Positions 34,670 through 42,734 of a stretch of DNA of 64,000 bases are shown one piece after another (the first letter of the stretch is position 1; each line of letters opens with the position of its first letter). The stretch spans positions 558,001 through 622,000 of the forward strand of contig NZ_KB898353.1 of the NCBI RefSeq assembly GCF_000377565.1, read 5' to 3'. Origin of the DNA: Rhizobium sp. 2MFCol3.1. GTDB taxonomy: Bacteria > Pseudomonadota > Alphaproteobacteria > Rhizobiales > Rhizobiaceae. The notes beneath the pieces were generated by a model that searched no databases, was not told the origin of the DNA, and saw nothing but the letters and a program-made list of their open reading frames with translations. The position numbers and the translations under genes are program-made.

Positions 34670-35347
34670 ATGCGGATTTTGCTCATCGAGGACGACAAGA
34701 AGACGTCCGAATACGTGGCCAACGGTTTCGCCGAGGCGGGACATGTTTGCGACACGATCGATGACGGCCGCGACGGCCTGTTTCAGCTGACGCGCGAAAC
34801 CTACGACGTCGCGATCGTCGATCGCATGTTGCCCGGCCTTGACGGCTTGTCTCTCGTGAAGGCGATACGCGCGGCCCAGGTCAGGATACCAGTGCTGTTC
34901 CTGACGTCGATCGGCGGCGTCGATGATCGCGTCGATGGCCTTGAGGCCGGCGGCGACGATTATCTGGTGAAGCCCTTCGCCTTTTCAGAACTCGTGGCGC
35001 GCGTCAACGCGCTGGCGCGGCGTCCGCCGTTTTCGGAGCACAAGACGGTGCTCAAGGTCGCCGATCTGGAGCTCGACCTTGTTCGCCGGCAGGCCACGCG
35101 CGCCGGCCAGACCATCGAGTTGCAGCCGCGGGAATTCACCCTTCTCGAGGTCTTGATGCGTGGCGATGGGCGCGTCTTGACCAGGACGATGCTTCTCGAG
35201 CGCGTCTGGGATTTCCATTTCGATCCGAAGACGAGTGTTGTCGAAACCCATATCAGCCGGCTGAGAGCCAAGATCGACAAGCCGTTCGAGACGCCGCTGC
35301 TCCACACCATCCGAAACACCGGCTACAGCCTGCATGCCTCGCGTTAG
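34670..35347 (+). CDS. OmpR/PhoB-family response regulator
   Basis: This 225-residue regulator has a receiver domain (1-118) with acidic pair Asp8/Asp9, phosphoacceptor Asp51 (VAIVDRMLPG), Thr in FLTSIG and Lys in DDYLVKPFAFSEL. The DNA-binding winged helix spans about 128-224 (LQPREFTLLEVLM, VETHISRLRAKID, IRNTGYSL). It resembles the QseB/CusR subfamily. The ATG at 34670 begins the conserved MRILLIEDD; an upstream in-frame start would add an unrelated stretch. The kinase gene overlaps its 3' end by 14 bp, so they form a cognate pair. Confidence 0.95.
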   Translation: MRILLIEDDKKTSEYVANGFAEAGHVCDTIDDGRDGLFQLTRETYDVAIVDRMLPGLDGLSLVKAIRAAQVRIPVLFLTSIGGVDDRVDGLEAGGDDYLVKPFAFSELVARVNALARRPPFSEHKTVLKVADLELDLVRRQATRAGQTIELQPREFTLLEVLMRGDGRVLTRTMLLERVWDFHFDPKTSVVETHISRLRAKIDKPFETPLLHTIRNTGYSLHASR

Positions 35348-36695
35348 CCTTCGGCGCAGCACAGCCTTCAGACTTGCGCTCACGTTTGGCACCCTTGTTA
35401 TTCTGGCGTTTGCGTTGGCGGGCGGCGTCAGCTATCGGCTGCTCAATCAGGAGCTGGCGCATCGGCTCGACGACAGCGTGAACGAGACATATTCGGTGGT
35501 CGCATCCACCTATGCGAAAGACGATGTCGAAGATCTGATCGCTGCGATCAATACCTATGCGAGTCTCACCACCGCCGACCGAAGCCTATTTGCGGTCGAG
35601 GACAAGCAGGGGCGGCGGTTGGCCGGAAATTTCACGCCGCCCCTTTTGCCCGATGGATTGTCGACCATTGAATCCGAGGACGTCGGGCTCGGCGATGGTG
35701 GTGTCTACCGAATACGTGCCGGCACGATCGACGGAACGCGACTGATCGTTGGCGAGAGCTTCGACGAAGTGCAGCGGCTGTCGCGAGTCCAGCTTGTCAG
35801 CCTTCTCTGGGCGGCGCTCTTTGCGGTGGTAACCGCTGTCGGCGGCGGCATATTTCTGGCGATCCGGGCGCAAAGCCGTCTTGATGCCGTGGCTGGAACG
35901 ATGTTCGATGTGTCGAATGGCCAGCTTGATCGACGTATACCTTTGTTGGGCAACGGAGATGACATCGATGTCGTTTCAAGACAGATCAACAGTTCGCTCG
36001 ACCAGTTGTCATCGCTGGTGGAGGGCATGCGGCAGGTGAGTGCCGATATCGCGCACGAATTGAAGACACCGCTCAACCGCTTGAAAATGACGCTGGACCA
36101 AGCCGTCGATACCGGCGAACGAGGCGGAGACGTGGCGGGCCTGCTGCAAGAAGCAAGGGCCGAGGGGGATCAGATCAACGCGACTTTCGATGCGCTGCTG
36201 CGCATTTCGCAAATCGAGGCTGGAGCGCGCAAAAGGCGTTTTCAAAACGTCGATCTTGCCAGCGTGGTCGCCCTGATCGGCGAAATCTATGTCGATGTCG
36301 CGGGCGATGCCGGGCAACAATTGTTGGTCGTCTCGTCCAGCCCAGATCGTGATGTGGTGGTGGGCGATCGTGAGCTTCTGACGCAGATGCTCGTCAATCT
36401 CGTGGAGAATGCCATCCGCCATTGCCCAGAAGGCAGTACTATCCGCATCGAGCTCACGCGCAAGAATGAAGAGGTCATCGTCGTCGTATCCGATGACGGC
36501 CCCGGAATTCCGCTCGACGAGCACGACAAGGTCTTCCGGCGGCTCTACAGGCTGGATAAGAGCCGTACGACGCCGGGAAGTGGCCTCGGGCTCAGCCTCG
36601 TGCGCGCCATCGCCGATCTGCATGGCGCGACAATCAAGCTGGAAGACAACAAGCCCGGGGTGCGCGTTACCATCGCGTTGCCGGCAAAGCATTGA
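35334..36695 (+). CDS. Membrane sensor histidine kinase
   Basis: This 453-residue kinase has TM1 (about 15-35), a periplasmic sensor of about 115 residues, TM2 (about 150-175), HAMP (about 175-230), DHp with phospho-His241 (SADIAHELKTPLNRLK), and a catalytic ATP-binding domain with N box (NLVENAIRH), G1 (DDGPGIP) and G2 (GSGLGLSLV). All catalytic motifs are intact. The signal is unknown. Linked genes for small periplasmic proteins (36794-37710) may be targets or signal partners. Confidence 0.95.
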   Translation: MPRVSLRRSTAFRLALTFGTLVILAFALAGGVSYRLLNQELAHRLDDSVNETYSVVASTYAKDDVEDLIAAINTYASLTTADRSLFAVEDKQGRRLAGNFTPPLLPDGLSTIESEDVGLGDGGVYRIRAGTIDGTRLIVGESFDEVQRLSRVQLVSLLWAALFAVVTAVGGGIFLAIRAQSRLDAVAGTMFDVSNGQLDRRIPLLGNGDDIDVVSRQINSSLDQLSSLVEGMRQVSADIAHELKTPLNRLKMTLDQAVDTGERGGDVAGLLQEARAEGDQINATFDALLRISQIEAGARKRRFQNVDLASVVALIGEIYVDVAGDAGQQLLVVSSSPDRDVVVGDRELLTQMLVNLVENAIRHCPEGSTIRIELTRKNEEVIVVVSDDGPGIPLDEHDKVFRRLYRLDKSRTTPGSGLGLSLVRAIADLHGATIKLEDNKPGVRVTIALPAKH

Positions 36696-36793
36696 ACGTC
36701 AGCCGACGATGGCCTCCGCATAAGGTTGCGGCTCCTGTATCCGATGTACAGGAGTCGCTTATCTATCATCCGTTTGAAAGCCGGTTTCAGCCG

Positions 36794-37174
36794 CTATTTT
36801 ACGGCAGGGGACTGAAGCGTGTTGAGGAGCGCGGTCACCGTCGTCTTGGCCTTCTTCGCCGAAGGCTTGGTGGCGCGCAGCGACGTGATCGCCGCATCGG
36901 CCGCATCGTCGATCACGCCCCAGGCGGTCGTGTCCTTGGCGTAAAGCGTTGGCTGCGCCGCATCCCAGGCGGTTTCGAAGTCCGTAATGCGCTTTTGCGC
37001 GGCGACCAGATCCTTCTGCTCGATCAGGGCGAGCGTATCATCCGCGATCGTCGCGAAATTCGAGAGGTCGCCGAGCTTGCCGGTAAGGGGCGCGGCGAGG
37101 ACGGGTTGCGCCATCAGGATCGGCGTGGCTGTCGGCGTGACGATCAGGGCTAAGGCGATAAGTGCATGTTTCAT
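36794..37174 (-). CDS. Hypothetical periplasmic protein, 126 aa
   Basis: This 126-residue exported helical protein has a signal peptide (1-27, ending VLAAP) and a mature part made of two or three amphipathic helices rich in Ala, Lys and Asp (LIEQKDLVAAQKRITDFETA). It has no cysteines and no family I recognise. It is convergent with the histidine kinase gene. GGAGA precedes the ATG at 37174. Its mature sequence looks like a small ligand- or metal-buffering helical bundle, but that is only an impression. Confidence 0.75.
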   Translation of the reverse strand: MKHALIALALIVTPTATPILMAQPVLAAPLTGKLGDLSNFATIADDTLALIEQKDLVAAQKRITDFETAWDAAQPTLYAKDTTAWGVIDDAADAAITSLRATKPSAKKAKTTVTALLNTLQSPAVK

Positions 37175-37259
37175 TGTTTTCTCCAGGTGCGTTGGCGGAT
37201 CGCTGATCTCGCTGCACCGCACTGTCGCCCGCCTGATTTACCGCCATCTCGCTGAATGG

Positions 37260-37275
37260 ATACGGATTTGTAAGG
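37260..37275 (+). promoter_or_regulatory. Second copy of the two-component-locus motif
   Basis: ATACGGATTTGTAAGG lies in the divergent gap between the genes starting at 37174 (minus, 85 bp away) and 37450 (plus, 174 bp away). It matches 34547-34562 at 14 of 16 bases. Confidence 0.4.
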
Positions 37276-37449
37276 TCGCGACGGGCTGTGTTGATGCGAG
37301 TGCCAACCTGATCGGGTTTCTTACGAAACCGTATTGTCTGGGCAAAGCTGACGTATGAGCGCGGCGCTAGACCGTTGACCACCGGCGGACACCCAAGCTC
37401 GCCGGACGTCAACGAGGATCGGTTGGTCCCAAAAGCTCAGGAAATGAAC

Positions 37450-37710
37450 ATGAAAAAGGCTGCTACCCTCGCGCTTCTCGCTGTCTTCGCTGCTTCGCCG
37501 CTCTTTGCGTCCGTTGCAAGCGCGGCGAATGTCCCGTGCGAAGAGATGCTCAAGGACATGCGCGCCGCCAAGGCGAGCGCGAAGCTCAGCGATGCCGATA
37601 TGGCAAGCGTCAACGATCTCGAAGCAAAGGCCGTCGAGCGTTGCAACGCCGACGACGACGCGCGTTCGGACAAGTTCTCCGCCGACGCCATGAAAATCAT
37701 GGGCAAGTAA
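37450..37710 (+). CDS. Hypothetical small periplasmic protein, 86 aa
   Basis: This 86-residue exported protein has a signal peptide (1-24, ending ASAAN) and a short mature helical part with two cysteines (VPCEEML and VERCNAD) that may pair. I do not recognise a family. AGGAA lies eight bases before the ATG at 37450; an ATG two codons earlier is possible. It is 27 bp upstream of the DUF347 membrane gene and likely cotranscribed with it. Confidence 0.75.
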   Translation: MKKAATLALLAVFAASPLFASVASAANVPCEEMLKDMRAAKASAKLSDADMASVNDLEAKAVERCNADDDARSDKFSADAMKIMGK

Positions 37711-37737
37711 CCTGGGCAACGAATTGGAGTGAAGCTT

Positions 37738-38526
37738 ATGACGAACAGCACTTCCGTGCCGGGCGGGCTAAACCGCGTCCCCGAGGTGACCATAGAGTTC
37801 TGGCTCATCAAGCTGATGGCCGTGACGATGGGCGAAACGGCGGCCGATTATCTTGCGGTCAATCTGGGATTTGGTCTCACGGTCACATCTCTGTTCATGA
37901 CTGCGGTGCTGATCGTGGCGCTCTTCTTCCAGTTCGCGCAGAAGCGTTACGTGCCGCCGGTCTATTGGGCGGCGGTGGTGCTCATCAGTATCGTTGGCAC
38001 GCTGGTAACCGACAATCTCGTCGACAATTTCGGCGTTGCCCTGCAGTCGACGGCGATCGCGTTCAGCATCCTCCTCGCGGTGACGTTCGCGGTCTGGTAC
38101 GGGTCGGAAAAGACACTGTCGATCCACTCGATCTTCACCGCGCGCCGCGAGGGCTTTTACTGGCTGGCGATCCTGTTCACCTTCGCTCTCGGCACTGCCG
38201 TGGGCGATCTGGTGGTGGAAGTCTTCGCGCTTGGATATCTGACGACGGGAATCCTCTTCGGCGCTATTATCGCGGCAATCGCGGTAGCCTTTTATGTCTT
38301 CAAGGCCAATGCGATCCTGTGCTTCTGGCTCGCCTACATCCTGACGCGGCCGCTGGGCGCCTCGTTCGGCGACCTGCTGTCGCAGCCCGTCGAGTATGGC
38401 GGCCTCGGCTTCGGAACGGTTGTCACCAGCCTGCTGTTCCTGGCCGCGATCGTCGGCATCGTGATCTTCATGACGGTCCGCTACAAGCCCGATGATGGCG
38501 CTCTCGATATGCAACGAGACGTCTGA
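37738..38526 (+). CDS. DUF347/COG4705 membrane protein
   Basis: This 262-residue integral membrane protein has about eight TM helices in an internal repeat. It begins with the family pattern VPEVTIEFWLIKLMAVTMGET and later has LGTAVGDLV and LTRPLGASFGDLL, the repeated GET/GD motif of COG4705 (DUF347) proteins. The biochemical function is unknown. GGAG precedes the ATG. It follows a small periplasmic protein gene next to a two-component system and ends at a bidirectional terminator. Confidence 0.85.
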   Translation: MTNSTSVPGGLNRVPEVTIEFWLIKLMAVTMGETAADYLAVNLGFGLTVTSLFMTAVLIVALFFQFAQKRYVPPVYWAAVVLISIVGTLVTDNLVDNFGVALQSTAIAFSILLAVTFAVWYGSEKTLSIHSIFTARREGFYWLAILFTFALGTAVGDLVVEVFALGYLTTGILFGAIIAAIAVAFYVFKANAILCFWLAYILTRPLGASFGDLLSQPVEYGGLGFGTVVTSLLFLAAIVGIVIFMTVRYKPDDGALDMQRDV

Positions 38527-38548
38527 TCCAACCGATCGAACAACAAAA

Positions 38549-38577
38549 AACCTCGCAATATGCTTGCGAGGTTTTCG
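38549..38577. terminator. Bidirectional intrinsic terminator
   Basis: AACCTCGCAA / TTGCGAGGTT form a perfect 10-bp stem with a 5-nt loop. It is flanked by TTTT on the plus side and AAAAAA (TTTTTT on the minus strand) on the other, so it serves both the DUF347 gene and the convergent porin gene. Confidence 0.88.
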
Positions 38578-38623
38578 TCGTTGGGTCAGGCGCGCTGCAA
38601 TCTCTTCAGCGCGACATGAAGCC

Positions 38624-39226
38624 TTAGAAGCTGACGTTCAGGCCAGCCTTCAGCGTGTGGTCGTGGACGTTGCCCGTCGTGCCGATACCGTTGGAGAAGG
38701 TGCGCACGCTGTTGGTCATCGTGTAGTTATATTCGACGCGTGCCGAAACGTTCGACGTCAGCTTCTGCTCGACGCCGGCGCCGAGGATGTAACCTGGCTT
38801 CCAGCCGTCGGGGCCGGCGACATTGCCGTTATCGCGGAAGTTGGTCATTGCGAAGCCGGCGGTGCCGTAGATCAGTGTCTGGTCGATCGGCGCACCGACC
38901 TTGCCCTTGGCGCTCAGGCGGTGACGCTCCTTGAGCTTGCCGTCTTCCACTTTCACGCGGCTGTCGCCGAGATAGGATGCTTCGACTTCACCGCCAACGA
39001 CCGCGCCGCCAACCATGGTGTTGTAGCCGGCCTGGCCGCCGACGCTAAGACCCTTGTTGCCGGAGAACGGGTTTAGGTTAGGGGAGGCCATGCCGCCGTG
39101 GACACCGGCATAGGCGCCTTCCCAGCTGCCGGAAGACGGCTGGTCGTAGGAACCGAAATCGGCGGCAAGAACCGGCGCGGCAAGAAGGCTGATGGCAAGG
39201 GCTGCCGCAAGGCGATTGATACTCAT
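38624..39226 (-). CDS. Outer membrane beta-barrel protein (Omp25/RopB-like)
   Basis: This 200-residue outer-membrane protein has a signal peptide (1-22, ending VLAAD) and an eight-stranded barrel of the Omp25/31 or RopB type common in Rhizobiales (GSWEGAYAGVHGG at the first strand, alternating hydrophobic strands, C-terminal Phe in LKAGLNVSF). It lies upstream of the shared terminator at 38549-38577. A K-box-like repeat (site G) is only 14 bp before the start codon, within the probable leader. Confidence 0.9.
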   Translation of the reverse strand: MSINRLAAALAISLLAAPVLAADFGSYDQPSSGSWEGAYAGVHGGMASPNLNPFSGNKGLSVGGQAGYNTMVGGAVVGGEVEASYLGDSRVKVEDGKLKERHRLSAKGKVGAPIDQTLIYGTAGFAMTNFRDNGNVAGPDGWKPGYILGAGVEQKLTSNVSARVEYNYTMTNSVRTFSNGIGTTGNVHDHTLKAGLNVSF

Positions 39227-39557
39227 GATACGCTATACTCCATACGCATTGCTACGCACCGTCTCGCGCGTGAGCATTTACTCATTGAACCACGTCATTG
39301 GGATGCAACGCGCTCGAATGCCGCATTGCCACGATCGTCCTCTCTAATTTTCACGATTTCATAAATAGTTTCTTAACTTGCTGACCGATCTCGCGGATGT
39401 GATTGGCGGTGTATTTCCGCTGTTGATCCTTCGGCGGATGGTGCTGCCGCCTGTTTTTTCGCGATGCAGCATGAATTCGCGATCCAGCGATTGCCAATTC
39501 GCATGTATTGAACCATTGTGAACATGAGCTTTAACTTATAATCCAGCCGCGAAGGTG
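39227..39557. promoter_or_regulatory. Divergent intergenic region, AT-richer
   Basis: This 331-bp gap between the porin gene (minus) and the gene at 39558 (plus) is lower in GC than its surroundings, as expected for promoters. Apart from K-box-like site G at 39241-39256 I see no gene, repeat or RNA structure I can defend. Confidence 0.5.
39241..39256 (+). promoter_or_regulatory. K-box-like direct repeat, site G
   Basis: The site reads CATACG-CATT-GCTACG. It is unusually close (14 bp) to the porin start codon, so if bound it would more likely repress than activate. It is the least secure member of the set. Confidence 0.35.
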
Positions 39558-40454
39558 ATGGATTTGGTGAGTGATGCATCACAAGAACAGGTAAGGGTGC
39601 CGTTGCGGAACAATATCCGCAGGTCCGTCTGGTCAGTATTCTTCCTGATCCTGCCGTGCTTCGCGGCCGCTGCGCTGTTTCTTGGCGATCCTCAACGCTT
39701 CGAAAGCCTCTTTCGCCATTTCGAAATTCAAATCTTCGGCGAACCGCCACAGCCGCCGACGATCGTCGAGCCAGTCGCGACCTCCACGCTGCCTCCGGCG
39801 CAACCGGTGGAGATCCCCGTTCGCTTGATCGAAGCCCCGGAACCCGAAGTCGCGGCTCAGTTCCTGCGCATGTGGCGGGTCTCCGGGCCGACCGTCTGCA
39901 AGGCGCTTCGCGATGCCGGTATCGAGACAAGCGAATGGCGCGCGCCGTCGATGCGCAGTACCAGCCACGAATGCTATTTCCAGCGCATATACAAAAAGAA
40001 CGACGTTCGGCCGCTGAACTCGGTGTTCCTACGGGTTAAGGGCAACGCCAGTGGCGACATCGTGGAAATCAGGGGAAGGCTTGTCGGTCCGCCGACGGAT
40101 GCCGAAGGGCGGCTGGACGTTGGTCATATGAAGATATTCGAAACCCTGGTGCGGCAGGCGGGGTGGAGCGATTTTCAGGACGCGCTGGCGCCGATCCGCA
40201 GCCTTCGTGATTTCGAAAACGAGCGGTTCGGAGCCTATTTCAGCTTCAGGCGCGATACCGAGAGCCAGGACAGCTACAATTTCATGCTTGTCGTTGCCGC
40301 CGGTTCCGGGCCGCAGACGCGCACCAAGGCCTACTTCTCGCCGGAGCGATGGGTCGAGGCTCCGGACCCCAAGATTGCCGAGCTCTCCTTGCCGATCAAC
40401 CCATTGGCGTCGAAGCAAGGTGTCTATCGCCAACAAGGCGTGGCCTCCCGCTGA
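39558..40454 (+). CDS. Hypothetical membrane-anchored protein (possibly DUF6030)
   Basis: This 298-residue protein has one N-terminal TM helix (about 23-43), a Pro-rich linker (QPPTIVEPVATSTLPPAQP) and a periplasmic domain of about 200 residues with two cysteines. It resembles hypothetical proteins restricted to Rhizobiales that I recall as DUF6030, but I am not certain. The ATG at 39558 has AAGG five bases upstream; a GTG immediately precedes it. It is convergent with the beta-lactamase-fold hydrolase. Confidence 0.72.
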   Translation: MDLVSDASQEQVRVPLRNNIRRSVWSVFFLILPCFAAAALFLGDPQRFESLFRHFEIQIFGEPPQPPTIVEPVATSTLPPAQPVEIPVRLIEAPEPEVAAQFLRMWRVSGPTVCKALRDAGIETSEWRAPSMRSTSHECYFQRIYKKNDVRPLNSVFLRVKGNASGDIVEIRGRLVGPPTDAEGRLDVGHMKIFETLVRQAGWSDFQDALAPIRSLRDFENERFGAYFSFRRDTESQDSYNFMLVVAAGSGPQTRTKAYFSPERWVEAPDPKIAELSLPINPLASKQGVYRQQGVASR

Positions 40455-40465
40455 CCGGGAGCGGC

Positions 40466-41614
40466 CTATGAGCCACAGATCGCCCGCATCATCCGCACGA
40501 TCGCGTGGTCCAGGGCCGGATCAACCGGCAACCGCTGCGACGACAGCTTGACGATGACAGTTTCGCTCTCCGGGTGGATCCATATCCACTGGCCATGAAT
40601 GCCGATCGCCGCCAGCTCTCCGGCGCCCGTTTCATACCAGTAATTGCGGTAGCTTCCGTCTGGAAATAGCTCCAGCTGATCGCCGTTCTTCCATGCCTCG
40701 CGACGCTTGCGCGCCCAGAGGTCGGCGATGAAGTCCTCTGACACGATCCCGGCGCCACGCCTGCGGACAATATCGCCCACCAGCGCAAGGTCTCGTGCGG
40801 TTGCTGAAATGCCGCCCGCAGCGCGCGCGGTGCCGATACGGTCGACAGTGACCATGGCGTCCGCTTCGGCGCCGATTGCCTTCCACAGGTGGTCGCTGAG
40901 CAGGGAGGCGAACCTTGCTCCGGCTGCGCGTTCGAGGACGATGCCGGCCAGATCGGTATTCGGAGAGCGGTAGGCGTGGCGTTCGCCGTGCGATCCGGCA
41001 CCCTTGCCGATGCCGCAGATGAATGACTTCAAATCCGGCGCGGGATCGCACGGCTTCTCGGGGTTCCATCCGGTGGAGCGACGGTAGCGCTCGAAACCAC
41101 CTGAGGTGTCGAGATAGCTCTCCACGAAATCGACGTCGATCTCCATGTCGAACAGCTGCTGCACCGTTGCATCGGCATAGGCCGAACCGGCGACCGCGGG
41201 CACATAGTGGATGATCGGGCTTTCGAACGACAGCAGGCCTTTATCCGCGAGAATTCCGGCGAGCAGTCCTGTCAGGGACTTGGAGACGGAGAATATGATA
41301 TGGGGGCATGACGGATCGGAGTGCGGCGCCGACCAGTCGGCGATGACGCGTCCGTCTTTCATGACGACGAGTTCGTCAGCTTCGCTCTCGGCCAGAAAGT
41401 CGCGCAGCGACGATGGCGCATCCTTCAGGCCCGCGAACGACACGCCTGACAGCGCGTCGAGCCCGAGTGGCCCGGTGCTTTCTCGCCCGCGCGTGCCCGG
41501 AATGATTGCTGAGGGGACGATCTCGCTGACATGCTCGAAGGACCACCGGCTGTAGGGGACGGTGCGCCAGTTGGCGAGCGTCACGTCCGCGCGATTGAAG
41601 GAGATATCAGGCAT
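40466..41614 (-). CDS. Class C beta-lactamase-fold serine hydrolase
   Basis: This 382-residue cytoplasmic protein has no signal peptide, and the catalytic S-x-x-K is in FSVSKSLTG (about residue 110). A Y-x-N-like element is in YRSPNTD and HGQWIW stands near the end at the KTG position. It resembles the 6-aminohexanoate-dimer hydrolase (NylB) and esterase group more than true beta-lactamases, so an amide or ester substrate is likely. It is the last gene of the polyamine transport and deacetylation operon, 21 bp after the amidohydrolase, which suggests hydrolysis of an acylated polyamine or its product. GGAGAGAG precedes the ATG at 41614. Confidence 0.85.
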   Translation of the reverse strand: MPDISFNRADVTLANWRTVPYSRWSFEHVSEIVPSAIIPGTRGRESTGPLGLDALSGVSFAGLKDAPSSLRDFLAESEADELVVMKDGRVIADWSAPHSDPSCPHIIFSVSKSLTGLLAGILADKGLLSFESPIIHYVPAVAGSAYADATVQQLFDMEIDVDFVESYLDTSGGFERYRRSTGWNPEKPCDPAPDLKSFICGIGKGAGSHGERHAYRSPNTDLAGIVLERAAGARFASLLSDHLWKAIGAEADAMVTVDRIGTARAAGGISATARDLALVGDIVRRRGAGIVSEDFIADLWARKRREAWKNGDQLELFPDGSYRNYWYETGAGELAAIGIHGQWIWIHPESETVIVKLSSQRLPVDPALDHAIVRMMRAICGS

Positions 41615-41635
41615 TCCGTCTCTCTCCGCCGGCAA

Positions 41636-42667
41636 TCATGCGCCTTCAAAACCGGTCAGCACGCTCACTGCATTGACGCCGATCTCCTCGACGGCATAGC
41701 CGCCTTCCATGACGAACAGCGTCGGAAGTCCGAGCCTGGCGATCCGCTCGCCGATCTTCGGAAAGTCCTCCGTGCTGAGCTTGAATTTGCTGATCGGATC
41801 CTTCTCGAACGTATCGACGCCAAGCGAAACGACCACCACATCAGGCGCGTAGGAAAGCAGTCTGCCGCAGGCGTCGTCCATGGACTGGCTCCACCTCGTC
41901 CAGTCGGTGCCGAAGCGCATGGGGTAGTTGAGGTTGAAGCCTTCGCCGGCGCCGATGCCCCGCTCGTCGGCATGGCCGAGGAAATAGGGATACTCCTGCA
42001 TCGGATCGGCATGCAGGTTTATGACCTGGACGTCGTCACGCGCGTAGAAAATCTCCTGCGTGCCGTTGCCGTGGTGGTAGTCCACGTCGAGGATCGATAC
42101 CCGCCTGGCGCCGTTGTCTCGCAGCCATTGCGCGGCCACGGCGGCGTTGTTGATGTAGCAATAGCCGCCCATGAAGCCGGCGCCGGCATGGTGGCCGGGC
42201 GGGCGGCAGAGCGCGAAGGCGGCGTGTTCGCCGGATTGCACGAGGCTGGCTGCCGTCAGCGCCACGTCATGAGAGGATTTGATCGCATCCCACGAGCCCT
42301 CGACGATGCCGCAGCCGGCATCGAACGAGTAATAGCCGAGCAGACCATCGATGAATTCGGGCAGCACGTCGCCGCGCAGGCCGCGTGTCGGCCATGTGAA
42401 TGGCAGCGCCGTTCCGCTGCGTCCTTCCGCCGTCCAGCGATCCCAGATCGTCGGCAGGAAATCGAGATAGTCCTGACGGTGAACCCGCGCCGCTGTCGTC
42501 AGATCGTGCTCCGTCGGCTCGACGATCGCGCCGAGTCCGACCGCCGCGACACGGGCGGCGATGTACTCCGCCCGGGATGTCAGCTCGAAGCCGGGCACAA
42601 TGGCGCCTGCCACAAGCTCGAGCTGGTTGGCGTGGCCGCGATGGCGGGGGGAAAAGACGGTCTTCAT
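41636..42667 (-). CDS. Acetylpolyamine amidohydrolase (class II histone deacetylase family)
   Basis: This zinc hydrolase is predicted to deacetylate acetylated polyamines such as acetylputrescine or acetylspermidine. The 343-residue length matches Mycoplana AphA. Motifs are CRPPGHHAGAGFMGG (catalytic His pair), DVDYHHGNGTQ (zinc Asp and His) and GVDTFEKDPIS (second zinc Asp region). It sits directly downstream of a putrescine-type binding protein and its permeases, supporting uptake followed by deacetylation. The start is probably ATG 42667; ATG 42679 is also possible. A hairpin at 42695-42724 may lower its expression relative to the transporter. Confidence 0.92.
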   Translation of the reverse strand: MKTVFSPRHRGHANQLELVAGAIVPGFELTSRAEYIAARVAAVGLGAIVEPTEHDLTTAARVHRQDYLDFLPTIWDRWTAEGRSGTALPFTWPTRGLRGDVLPEFIDGLLGYYSFDAGCGIVEGSWDAIKSSHDVALTAASLVQSGEHAAFALCRPPGHHAGAGFMGGYCYINNAAVAAQWLRDNGARRVSILDVDYHHGNGTQEIFYARDDVQVINLHADPMQEYPYFLGHADERGIGAGEGFNLNYPMRFGTDWTRWSQSMDDACGRLLSYAPDVVVVSLGVDTFEKDPISKFKLSTEDFPKIGERIARLGLPTLFVMEGGYAVEEIGVNAVSVLTGFEGA

Positions 42668-42686
42668 CAAAACATCCATCTGCTGG

Positions 42687-42724
42687 AAAATGGTGGCACC
42701 CCGCGCCAGCAAGGGCGGGGTGCC
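42687..42724 (-). terminator. Attenuator hairpin between binding protein and amidohydrolase genes
   Basis: GGCACCCCGC / GCGGGGTGCC form a perfect 10-bp stem around a 10-nt loop, followed on the minus strand by TTTT. It begins 10 bp after the binding-protein stop and ends just before the next gene, so partial read-through is needed to express the downstream genes. Confidence 0.75.
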
Positions 42725-42734
42725 GAGATCGGGC

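Noticed and set aside
40445..40461. CTCCCG/CGGGAG hairpin between the convergent genes at 40454 and 40466
   Set aside because: It has a six-bp stem without a T-run and overlaps the stop codon, so it is too weak to call a terminator.
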